From: Zopfochytrium polystomum
Lineage: Eukaryota; Chytridiomycota; Chytridiomycetes; Chytridiales; Chytridiaceae
Assembly (NCBI GenBank): GCA_025765615.1
Contig: JAIVFJ010000128.1
Span: forward strand, 1-64,000
DNA length: 64,000 bases
Reading direction: 5' to 3'
Below the pieces are notes generated by a model that saw only the letters and a program-made list of their open reading frames with translations, was not told where the DNA came from and did no database searches. This document shows positions 53,590-63,210 of this stretch, in pieces. The position numbers were made by a program, and so were the translations under genes. Each line of letters starts with the position of its first letter. Within the stretch, counting starts at the first letter, position 1.

Positions 53590-54613
53590 AAGGGTTGCCA
53601 GTACCAGAGGGGAAATTGTTGCATTTCTCAGGTGTGGTTGACCCAAAATCCATGTCAGTCGCACATCTGTGGGCGCCGGCCGCTTTGGGAGTCCAGGGAT
53701 GTGCTTTGACTTCTCAGTCCTGTCAGCCTTGCTGGCTGGCTCGGGTGCAAGACGCTTGGCTGGCATGGGTTTTGGCTGTGAGGGAGTGTCCCTCACTGCA
53801 GCTGCAGTCTCTGATGCTTTGCCTTTGCCTCCTGGCCAGGACTGCTGGTACAGCATGTGAGCATTATTCAACTCCTTGACTAGTGTAGTCAAAGTGGAAT
53901 AGCCCTGCTTCCCTTTCAACAAGGCTTGGCGCACACCAGAGAAGTGATCATCGGAGGGGAGAGTGTCTTGTGCCTTGAAAATCACCAGGGACAACAGAGT
54001 GTCAGTCACCCCCATGCAGGTAGCTGCAGTGCATTTGAAGTGTTTAGGCCAGTCATTGACGAGTGTCGTCAGGGTAGTGTACCACAACTGGATGCTTTGC
54101 CTTCCGTGGGTTGGCTTAGCAAGACTGTGGAAAGCTGACCACCACTTCTCCTGCTCAGAACCAGTGCGGTCCTCACACTGGTAGTGCGAATTGAGCCATT
54201 CAAAGCGATCATAGCAGAGCTCAATCCCCTCACCATCCTCCTCGCAGCAGTGTTGATTGAGGGCAGCAACAGCGCGTTGGTTGTCAGGGCTAGTCTTGGA
54301 CCAGCGTTCCTCCACCTGGCAACCCTGGTTGTTGTAGTCACATAGCTCTGTCTGGTAGATGGACCTTTCCGCCAGGTAGACACTGTACTGTGGTGAGGTG
54401 CGCTCTGGGGCTGCTGGCTCCACAGGCGCCGGACTGCCTTTCGCCTTCGACGTCCAGTAGTCCTCAAAGTCGGCCTTGCATTCGTCCTTGTCCAAGTAGT
54501 GGGGCAAGCCCCATTGACATGAGGTAGGCTCGAATGTACATGGACTTGTGGAGGTCCCAGGCCGAGAGGTTGAAGGCGTTGAAGCGAACTGGCTTGAGGT
54601 TCGAAGAAGACAT
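53590..54613 (-). pseudogene. Gag of element C
   Basis: It starts MSSSNLKPVRFNAFNLSAWD and continues HKSMYIRAYLMSMGLAPLL, the pattern at the head of Ty1/copia gag proteins (element-specific loop, then W, then RAYLMSMGL). The frame changes near 54500, then runs open: FEDYWTSKAKGSPAPVEPAA, CYDRFEWLNSHYQCEDRTGS, KWWSAFHSLAKPTHGRQSIQ and GGKGKASETAAAV. No zinc knuckle, protease or pol follows. The frame shift and the missing pol make it defective. Confidence 0.6.
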
Positions 54614-54697
54614 GGTAGCTGGTCTTGTTGAGAACGACAAGAGTAGGTTGGACGACTTGAAAGTAGCTGACCAAGGTAGACAGCATGATAGCTTTGT

Positions 54698-55261
54698 GTT
54701 GAAGTTGCAGTGTAGAAGGCGATGTCCTGAGTGGAGGCAGTGTCGCAAGAAGGTGGAACGGTCAAGGAACCAAGGCTTGAATCGAGAACTTTTACGAGGG
54801 AGCGAGTGTAGCAAGCGACCAAGGGCAAGTGGTAAAGAGAGCTTCTTTTAGACAAGGACTGGCACATTGGAGTGAGAGTGCCTTTTTTCAATAAGAAAAC
54901 TCTGCCCAATTTATACTCCTGTAGGGAGGTTGACCAGTTTTCCTGTTTTGCCTATCTGAACAAGTTGCAAACTGCTTCAGACAGGACTTTGCTCTGGGGA
55001 GGTGTTGTAAACACCTTCCCACAGAGGGACAGTGATTTGAAATATTCCGAGCATTTCAAATCAACCAAGCTCTGTGTGGTGCCTAGTGTGCAAGCACTGG
55101 TCTCCCCACCGAGAGGGGAAAATGATTTGAAATCTTCAGGAGCATTTCAAATCAACCAAGGTCTGTCCAGTGGTCTGTGTCCAGTGACCAGTCTTCCCAC
55201 AGAGGAAAGATGATTTGAAATCATCATGGGCATTTCAAATCAACCAGTCCCTGGTTCAACA
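54698..55261 (-). repeat. 5' LTR of element C (564 bp)
   Basis: On the minus strand it begins TGTTGAACCAGG and ends CTTCAACA, so TGTTGAA/TTCAACA are inverted ends. The first third holds three tandem hairpin repeats. A copy at 34074-34390 shares the other two thirds. Confidence 0.6.
55013..55245. repeat. Three tandem units with GATTTGAAAT hairpins
   Basis: Each unit of about 75-95 bp begins with a CTTCCCACAGAGG-like motif and contains GATTTGAAAT, a short spacer, then ATTTCAAATC. The arms are perfect inverted 10-mers in the first unit and nearly perfect in the others. They lie in the promoter-proximal part of the element C LTR. Confidence 0.75.
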
Positions 55262-55291
55262 TTCGTTCAGACAACAGTCAGCTGACCTGGA

Positions 55292-55740
55292 GCTGCTGTG
55301 AGCTGCCCTGGTTCAACATTTCTCTGAACCCATTGAATGTGATTCTAATTCCTCGCCGGCAAAGCCTAGGAAAGCAAACCTAGAATCACTGCCGTCTTCA
55401 CCTAACTCTTTCGTTGGATTCAGATTAGGCCTTCAGCTTACCCGACTTAGGGTAAGTTGCATCAGCAGCAGCGACGAGCCTGCTGTCGACCTAGGAAGCT
55501 GGCTTCCTAGTCAATCTCAACATGCCTCGCCGGTTCCTGTCAATACATCGCTTCAAATCCAGGTCTCTCAAGGTGATATGAATGAGTTGGCTGGTCAGGG
55601 TGGTCTGGTCTCTCTGGCATTCCGTCCTGTCCCTGGTGATGGTTTTGGTGGGCCTGGTTCACTGGGTTCAGACCCTCTTCCTTTCATGCTAATACCTGTG
55701 GTTGTCTTTGGTGTCTTCCTTGTGTGTGGAAGTGGGTAAT
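55292..55740 (+). CDS. Open frame fragment of unknown origin
   Basis: About 145 codons are open without an upstream ATG: FSEPIECDSNSSPAKPRKAN, SFVGFRLGLQLTRL, DEPAVDLGSWLPSQSQHASP, then FMLIPVVVFGVFLVCGSG and a stop. The upstream end runs into the element C LTR flank, so the start is probably lost. It could be the head of a retroelement ORF1/gag or a host exon. Not recognised. Confidence 0.3.
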
Positions 55741-56305
55741 GACCTTTCTTGCTTCTAAGACATTTTATTCTCTCTGGCCTGGTGAGGCAGAACAGTGTTT
55801 TCCACCGCGTTTTTTTGGCAAACAAGCAGGTAAAGGCGTACTTTATGATATGGTGAACCCACTAGTGGCATTCAATCATAGTGTTTGGCGGAGCTGACTG
55901 GGTTAGGGTTCAAGTGCCAATGGGTAGCTGCCAATGTGGAGAAAAATAGCGTGAAAGTATCAATATTGATGTGTGCCACCGTGGGCACAAAGGGTTAAAA
56001 TCACGCCGAGAGCAAAAATGGTGGCGAGGGCGGTCGGCTTCTCTGACAGTAACAAACATAACATCAACCGGAAAAATGGCTCAGAACCCGCCGCTTCTCA
56101 AAGGCCTCAACGTCGCTTCAGCGTCACTAAAAAGACCAAACAGCGCTGCGAACTTCCTCCCGCCTTGCGCACCCCAAGCTCCAGAACGAAGACAGGGATA
56201 GCGGAAAAATAAAATGCCAACTTGGGGTGCCCTCAGGACGCTAGGATGTCATGGATTACGATGGGTATCGCACGGTAGAAAGAACTAACTAGAAAACAAA
56301 GTTTT
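55741..56305. other. Intergenic, nothing identified
   Basis: A telomere-like GGGTTAGGGTT occurs at about 55899. Short plus-strand frames around 55970-56210 overlap one another and look compositional. Confidence 0.4.
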
Positions 56306-57110
56306 TCACACGCCAGAATCTGTCTCCGTAGTATTTGTTGCCGGCGATCTTTTTTTCTCAGAAGAAGCTTGGCGGATCCGTATCAGCACCTCTGCTATCG
56401 CTGGCTCGTCGGCGAGGGGCAGAAAGGAGCTTCTGAGGATTTCCATGGAGGACACAATCCTGTCCTTCTCAAGACCTGTTTTCTGAGCAAAGTTTGAAGG
56501 GGCACATGTTGAGCAGTTTGTTTGCCTTACAAAAGACCGCAGAAACGAAGAATAAAGTGGGGGGGGGGCGAAGCAATTCACTAACCAATTGCTCCCTCTC
56601 GTTCCCAAGCCCGACCTTGCACATTTGGTTTCGCAAGGACTGTTCCAAGGCGCCCGTCACGTACGGAAACTCGAATCGCAACTGCGGGACCGGGCAAAGG
56701 ATTACCAAAGACAAAGAAGCAGCTAAAAGCCGGTAACAGAGAGAGCATACCTGGTCAAAGTCGAAAGCAGAACACCCTATTTGGGGGGAAGCAGGGGTGC
56801 CTTGATGAGTTGAGCTGCACTTCGTGGATTTCCACGCCAGCAGGAAGAAAAACTCTCACCGATCAGGTTACTGACAACGCTGTCATATGCAATGCAGTTG
56901 ACCGACTCCGCGCCTCGTGCTAGAACCATCTACCCCGTGGGAGCAAGTAATCTTCAGCCTGGCATCTCCGCCCCTCAAAAACCACTCACAGGCAACATAT
57001 ACGACCCGTCCAATTTACTCGGCCTCTTGCATTCATCGCAAAAGAAGCGCGCCCCGCACACCGACACCGACGGATCCAGATGAGCCTTGGCTTTGCAGTG
57101 TTTGCAAAAG
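56306..57110 (-). CDS. Zinc-ribbon/OB-fold-like protein (RPA1 C-terminal type), 5' end unclear
   Basis: Inferred exons from a start not found: about 57110-56990, then 56929-56860, 56776-56751, 56681-56586 and 56482-56306. Phases agree and introns have GTGAGT, GTGAGA, GTATGC and GTTAGT donors. The first visible exon has SRFCKHCKAKAHLDP, then CGARFFCDECKRPSK, a four-cysteine ribbon. Next come SYMLPMVLARGAESVNCIAY and DSVVSNLIG, which resemble the OB strands after the zinc ribbon in RPA1-type DNA-binding domains. The C-terminal part (RFEFPYVTGALEQSLRNQM, ILRSSFLPLADEPAIAEVLI) is helical. A single-stranded-DNA role is a guess. An upstream ATG at 57241 (MSVYIVASLDC) might begin the gene. Confidence 0.5.
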
Positions 57111-57861
57111 CGGCTGCTATTTGTTTTTTTTTTTTTTTTTTGTTTTTTTTTTTTAAGAGCAGTCAGGTGGGGAAGGTGCATCTTGAGGAGAACGAACACG
57201 ATGTTTTTACAATCGAGGGATGCGACGATGTAGACGCTCATGGCCCCCACAGAGTTTTTTTCCTGTGAAAAAAGATTGGAACAGGCCTGAAAAAGCAAGA
57301 GGCGGTTGGCCAAAGTGGGCGGAAAACGCGTCGCGCGGAGGTTGTGCAGGTGGGAAAGACAAGGGTGCGTGCGGGTATTCATTTGGTGCCGGTCTCTCTT
57401 TTCACCAGCGAGGCGATCCGCGATCGCGTTTTTCCGTGGCTGCGCCGTGCAGAGGCAAAGAGATCCGATCGTCGGCAGACGGACGAAGATCTTCGTTGCG
57501 CTGGCAAGCGCCGCTTGAATCGGGACGGTGTTTTGAGATCGATGGGCTGGAAATTGGATGGGAGGAAGGGTTTGCCGTGGCTAGTTTTGTGGATCGTGTC
57601 GATTGGGTTGGTTGTGCGAAAGTTCGGACTTTTTATTTTTTTTTTTTTCCCCCCTCGCCAATCCGGATAGGAGACGAGAAAACACAAGGTGGGCAACAAC
57701 GACTTGACTCTAACCTACTGCAAAAAATGTATATATTCATCCGCACTCCTATAACAATTCTCATCTTTTCCCCCGACCCTCATCCATTTCCCTCATCCTC
57801 TCCCCCGCCCTCCCACCTCCGTCCACCTCCCCTCGACCCTCACCCTTCCCTCAACACACAC

Positions 57862-58293
57862 TCACTTCACCACCCTCCCACACGCAAAAAACCAAATCGC
57901 ATGCGCCCTCGCGGCGCTCAGCTCCTCCCTCACCACCTCCAACAGCACCCGAAACCCGAAGGGCGGCGCGTCCGACTTCTTCCTCTTTTTCTTGTTCTCC
58001 TCCTTCTTCACCACCTCGCCGCCGCCCGCCACCTCCCCCACCTCGTCGTCGCTCTCGTTGTCGTCGCCCTCGTCGGCGACCGGGATCGCGTCCGCGTCCG
58101 GGTCGGTGAGGTCGGCGATGGACGCGCGGGGGAAGAGGTGTGTGAGGCGCTGCCAGGAGGCGGCGAGGGACGCGACGAAGGCGGGCCACTCGAAGTCGCG
58201 CGGGGCGGGGGCGGGGGAGTGGGAAGGGTTTGGTGGGCGCCAGCCGATCTGAGTAGTTTAAAGAGAGGGGAGGTTAGGTGTGTTGCAAGGGGT

Positions 58294-58327
<34 letters not shown>

Positions 58328-59380
58328 GGTGTGTGTGTGGGTTTTTTACTTTACCGGCACGGCGCGGCTTCCCTCGACAATGTCGACGAGGCCGAGGTCC
58401 ATGAGGTACGCGTCGAGGTTGACGGCGGTGTCCGGGTCCATGCCGGCGGCGACGTAGCCGCGTTCGACTTACATTTTTTTTTTTTTTTTTTTTCTTTGCG
58501 TGTTAATTTCTTTTGCGTGTAGGTCCACTAGCGAAACCAAGGTAACTCACGAGTGCGGTACACTTCCAAACCGACAGGGCCGGTTCCACGGAACCTATGG
58601 TTTTTGTGTTTTTCGTTTCGGTCAGACACACACACGCTCGTTCGGTCATTTCCAACCCCGAAACACAAACCTCCAATGCGGCTCGACCAGCTGGACGAAC
58701 CCGCCGTCCTTTGCGACGCGCTTCAGCTCCTCGAGGACGGCGGGCCTCGCGTCTTTTGTGATTTTCAGCGAGACGCCGCGGACGTAGACGAGGTCGAAGG
58801 TGTTGTCGTCGACTTTTTGAGTTGTTGTATTTTGTTGTTAATTTTCATGAAAAGAGGCTGGTGTCAGCTTTCGGGCGGGTGCAAGCGCGGTCGAGGGGCG
58901 CAACTACTCAACAGGGCAGCCTGGCTCGGAGGTCGGCTTTCGCTTTGCGGACGTTGGCGGGGGAGCGGCGGGGCGTCGGGGCTGTCGACGGAGGGGTCCT
59001 TGTTACCACAGAAGCAAAACAAAAAAAGGAACAGGCGTCAAAGTCGTGCCGCGTTTTTTCTTTCTGTAGTTTGGGTTACACTCTCACCATGGCGACGATC
59101 TGGATGCCTGGGTACTCGCGGGCCATGCAGCGCGCCCATCGGCCTTGGTGTGACGATGCGTCGAGAACGACGATAGGTGGAGGGGGCTTCGTTTTCGACG
59201 AGGGCGTCGCCGTCGCCGGAGCAGTGGAAATGGCGGCGGAAGCGGAAGCGGCGGCAAAGTAGCCGTCCAGCGGGGTGTGGTGGAGGCGGCCGTCGATGCG
59301 GTAGCGGAAGTCGTCTTCGTCATAGCCGTTATCGTTATCGTTGCTGTTGTTGTTGTTGTTGCTGTCCTCGTGGCTCTTCG

Positions 59381-59413
<33 letters not shown>

Positions 59414-60467
59414 GTGTGTTTGTGTGTTTGTGTGTTTGTGCGGGGAGTTTGTGAGGGTTATTACTGGGGTTAGTTTTGGGTTCATAAGCATTGGTGGGCA
59501 GGAGGAGACACAGGCACATGGAACTAAAACGAAATCATAAAAAGACAAAGTTTCCCAAATTTGGAAAGTGTGAAAGACACAAAAATCGATAAACAAGAAG
59601 AAAAACAAGGTTTGTCATGTCACCAGCTGTTGCATTTGACCGCCTTTGCTTATCGCAGCTTGTTTGTCTCTTGCTCCGAGCAAACGCTGCTGCGCCCGCG
59701 CATTCACGGGCGGCAGCAGCAAACCCGCCGCTGCCGCCTTGTGGACTTCGCGCACGCCGGCCTCGCCGCCGCCGACGCCAAACACAACGCCGCGCCCAGC
59801 GTCCGCCACATCGCGGCCGTCGTCGACGGAGGCGAGAATGTCCTTCTTGGCGGCGCGCCATCTCGCCTGTTGCTGTTGTTGCAGTGCGGACTGCATGGCG
59901 GCGGCGGCGGCGACTGGGGCGAAGGAGGCTGGGAGGGACGAGGGCGAGGCGGCGGGGGAGGAGGACGGGGACGAGTTAGGGGTGGACGTTGCCGACGCCG
60001 GGAAGGAGGAGGAGCGGTGGTGGCTGTGTTGGTGGTTATGCTGCTGGTATCGGTGGTGGTGGCGGTGGTTGTTGTGGTTGAGGATCGCTTGCGGGAGGAT
60101 CCTTGCCGTCGTCGTCGTCGAAGTTGTTGTAGGAGGCACGTCGGTGGTTGTAGCGGTGGACGTTTTGGGCAAAAGTGAAGGAAGGGGGGGGAACGGGGGG
60201 AGCCGGTGCGGCGGCGGCGATGGCGGCGGCGACGGCGCCGAACGAGGCTTTGCGCGGCGGGATCGCCGGGCTGTGGTACTTGCGCCTCGCGGAAGTGGTT
60301 GGCGGTGGTGTCGATGACGTCGGAGTTGTTGCTCTTGGTGTTGCTGTTAGTGTTGTTGCTGATGAATGTTCATGAGGTGCGGTCGCGCCTCCGGCGATCT
60401 CTGCCGTTGCGACGCGGTGTGCCGGCGACGGCGGCGTCGGGGTTGAGGACGGCGTGGTCATTGTCAT
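57862..60467 (-). CDS. LaeA-like SAM methyltransferase, 5' part uncertain
   Basis: Clear exons are: one ending at 59088, 58812-58671, 58594-58551, 58467-58355 and 58248-57862, with matching phases. They read DDFRYRIDGRLHHTPLDGYF, then PIVVLDASSHQGRWARCMAR EYPG, then DNTFDLVYVRGVSLKITKDA and GGFVQLVEPHW. These follow the order of fungal UMTA/LaeA-type methyltransferases: GR.YH, VLD....G.W, A.EYP, FD.V..R, GG...L.E. Motif I is degenerate, with ASSHQG where VLDxGxGxG is usual. The last exons carry ERGYVAAGMDPDTAVNLDAY, VDIVEGSRAVP and an acidic/Lys insertion. A low-complexity frame beginning MTMTTPSSTPTPPS at 60467 and running to about 59615 in two frames may be the N-terminus. The link is unproven. 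LaeA relatives are nuclear regulators of secondary metabolism. Confidence 0.55.
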
Positions 60468-61994
60468 CGCCGCGGTGGTCCTCAATTCGGAGTGGCGGAT
60501 TGTTTGCTTGCTGTTTGTTGTTTGAACAGGGCGATGGAGAGAGAGAGAGAGAGAGACAGAGAGAGGGACAGGGACAGGGACAGAGACAGAGAGAATCGCC
60601 AAGACAGTTATCATTGAAGCGCAGCCGACCAGGAAAACAGACAGGAAAAACAAACAAGCAAGCAGACAGACAGACAGACAGACAGCAGGGGGGTGCTTGC
60701 ATGAAGGCTTCACGGGTGCAGGCGGAGTTGACTTTCCAAATTATCAATCAGAAGCTCCTCTTCGGCCCCGCTCCACACGGCGCCAAACAATGCCATCTGG
60801 TCTCGGTACGCTGTGAATTAAGACGGCCAGGCGTTAGTTAGTCAGGTGACGGGGGCCACCGCGTATTTGCATCGAGCCACGACCGAATTGCTTTTCCACG
60901 CTCGCTCGGCCCCCGAAAACGAAAACGCTCGCTTCGTCCTCCACTCCGTTCGCGTTGAGCATGATGATAAAAAGCGACTGGAATGGATTGTTCGTTTCCT
61001 CTTCCTATTTAAAAATTAGTAATGTTTGATGGTGCGGGTGTTGACTGAGTGGAGGCGCGTTTCGAAAGCTTGCCGAAAGCCAACAATCGAAAGCATCAGA
61101 GCAACGCCTTTTTCGCAAAGTTCTCCAAAAGTATACGCACACGCATGCCTCCTCCTCCTCCTTCCTCTTCTCGCCTCATAAATGCGCATCTCTCGGAAGC
61201 GGCGATGTAGAGCCGCGAACCCGCAGAGATCGGGGGTCGGAACTTGCAGTCACAGAAGGCGGACACTAGTTTCGCTGTCGCCACACTCTGTGATTCGTCT
61301 GCTTCGCGGTGGCCGCTGCTAGCTCGACCAAACGGAATGGAAGTCCAGAAGAGAAGATCATCATAACAAGGTTTCGGTTAAATAACTCCTTCCGCTCCAG
61401 CGTCATGTCACGGTACCGCAGGAGGAACAACATTCTTGACTGTCGTCGTTTACGAGTGAGCGTTTGGACGTGATAAAGTCGGGAATGGGTCCATCTTTCA
61501 GTGTTGCAAGGAACAAATCACAGCTTCGTAAATGGTCTTCAATCCGTTTGACTTCTGTGCTTGACGACTTTCTGGCAGTGCATGCATGCTGGCGCCGGCA
61601 GTTTGACTGGTGGAAAAGTGCTTCCACACTTCGCTAGCAGGTCGCCCCATGGCCTTTTTCTCGCCGGTTGATGAGCGTACGAACGATTACCAAGGGGATG
61701 CAGGAATGTGCCTTTTGGTGGGTCGCGCAGAGCTTCGTACGTGTGCTGGCGAGGCAAGCGTGCGGCTCCACAGAAAATGTTTTTTGAACCACCGAACGTA
61801 CGAGGGTTGCCCAAAACTTTGCCTGAAAGTTCAGAAAAAGGCAACCTTGTCCGAAAGTCCAAAACCAAGGCTGGCTTTTGTTTGCTCAGCAAGCGGTCAG
61901 CGAACCCCCCCAGAGCTTTTCGCGCACCCTTCTCAGCGACTCGCCCCATTCAAGACCGCCAGACAACTGCACCGAATCAGCCAGCGAACATAAT
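60468..61994. other. No confident gene; short microsatellites
   Basis: A GA run is at 60537-60560, a GGGACA/AGAGAG stretch follows, and a CAGA run lies at 60664-60685. From about 60780 to 61990 short frames on both strands overlap and none resembles a family. Confidence 0.5.
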
Positions 61995-62483
61995 ATGCCC
62001 GATCTGACCTTCATCCACTGCGACCCCGACGATCCACGCGCGCAAGCCCTGCTATCCCAACTCGGCGAAACGCTCGCGCGCATCACCGGCAGCAGCGGCA
62101 CCGCGTCGTTCGACAACGCAGACGTGCGGGTACCGCGCGCGCGTTTCGTCGTCGCTGTCGATCGCGAATCGTGCCCGGTCGGGTGCGGCGCGCTCCGTCC
62201 GCTCTCGGAGGACGTGGCCGAAGTCAAGCGGATGTTTGCGGTTCCCGGCAGCGCGGCGGGAGTCGGCGCGGCGCTGCTGGCGCACCTGGAGGCCGAGGCG
62301 CGGGAGATCGGCTACCGCGCGATCTGGCTGGAGACGCGGGCGATCAATTCGAGGGCGGTGGGGTTTTACCTGCGGAATGGGTACGCGCGGATCGAGAACT
62401 ATGGGAAGTACGCAGGACGGCCCGAGGCGGTGTGTTTCGGGAAGTCTATTCAGCCGCCAGCATCAACGGCGGGATCCGAGTAA
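61995..62483 (+). CDS. GNAT acetyltransferase, bacterial-like, intronless
   Basis: A single frame of 162 residues starting MPDLTFIHCDPDDPRAQALL. GNAT order: CGALRPLSEDVAEVKRMFAV (motif with VKRMFV-type strand), then the acetyl-CoA loop SAAGVGAALLAHLEAEAREI in place of RxxGxG, then WLETRAINSRAVGFYLRNGY and NYGKYAGRPEAVCFGKS. The wording LETR.....A..FY...GY....NYG.Y matches small bacterial GNAT enzymes far better than eukaryotic ones. No intron is present, while the neighbouring host genes have several. Third codon positions are GC-rich but this is also true of the host block. Substrate unknown. Horizontal transfer is inferred. Confidence 0.75.
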   Translation: MPDLTFIHCDPDDPRAQALLSQLGETLARITGSSGTASFDNADVRVPRARFVVAVDRESCPVGCGALRPLSEDVAEVKRMFAVPGSAAGVGAALLAHLEAEAREIGYRAIWLETRAINSRAVGFYLRNGYARIENYGKYAGRPEAVCFGKSIQPPASTAGSE

Positions 62484-62730
62484 TACGAAGTGTGTTTCGG
62501 GGAAATCTTTCCATTGAAGCAGACAGCCTGAAATCGAATATCCTCGTTGCAACACAAGCGCCCCGCGGACCTCCGGCAACCCTGCTTCAACTTAGCTCAA
62601 CGATCTTGCCATCTATCTCCATGGCAGTTTTTTTTTTTTTTTTATTACAGTGGAGACAGTCCGGACAGCACAATTGAACAACACTGCACATCCTTCAACT
62701 TCAAACTCCAACTCTAACGAGTCGGACCCG
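62484..62730. other. Short intergenic stretch
   Basis: It contains a poly-T run at about 62629-62643 and no supported frame. Confidence 0.5.
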
Positions 62731-63210
62731 GCTGGCTGCAGCTGCGAGACGGGAGATCTGAGACAACACAGGCTGTTCCGTTCACACGGCGCTGCTTGTG
62801 AGCTCAAGGCAGTTTGGACTCGCACCAAGGATGAGGGGGGAAACCTGTTTGTCTGTGGAGCGAGGAAGAACAATGGCTCCGTGGACCGTTCATCGCGCTC
62901 CAGCATCCCGCCTCGGCTGTCAAAATCCCATCTCCAGCAACCAGGACCTGGCTCGTCGCAGCTGCGAGACGGGAGCTCTGAGACAACAGAGGCTTTTCCG
63001 TTCACGCGGCGCTGCTTGTGAGCTCGCGGCAGTTTGGACTCGCACCAAGGACGAGGGGGGAAACCCGTCTGTCTGTGGAGCAAGGAAGAACAATGGCCTG
63101 GTGGATCGTTCATTGCGCTCCAGCATCCCGCCCGGGCTGTCAATTTCCCATCTCCTGCAACTAGGACCCAGCTTGCTGCAGCTGCGAGACGGGAGACCTG
63201 AGACAAGACG
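62731..63210. repeat. 220-bp tandem repeat, about 2.2 copies
   Basis: GCAGCTGCGAGACGGGAG recurs at exactly 220-bp spacing, near 62738, 62958 and 63178, with high identity between units. The period is not a multiple of three, so the long minus-strand frame over it changes frame between units and is not a real repeat protein. It may be a minisatellite or a tandem of a mobile fragment. Confidence 0.85.

Larger units (their letters stand above)
53590..55261 (-). mobile_element. Copia-like element C, LTR and gag only
   Basis: On the minus strand the order is LTR (55261-54698), 85 bp of leader, gag start at 54613, and gag to about 53590. There the element stops without pol. The left end is therefore a truncation and lies close upstream of the F-box gene. 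A second partial LTR is at 34074-34390. Confidence 0.6.
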
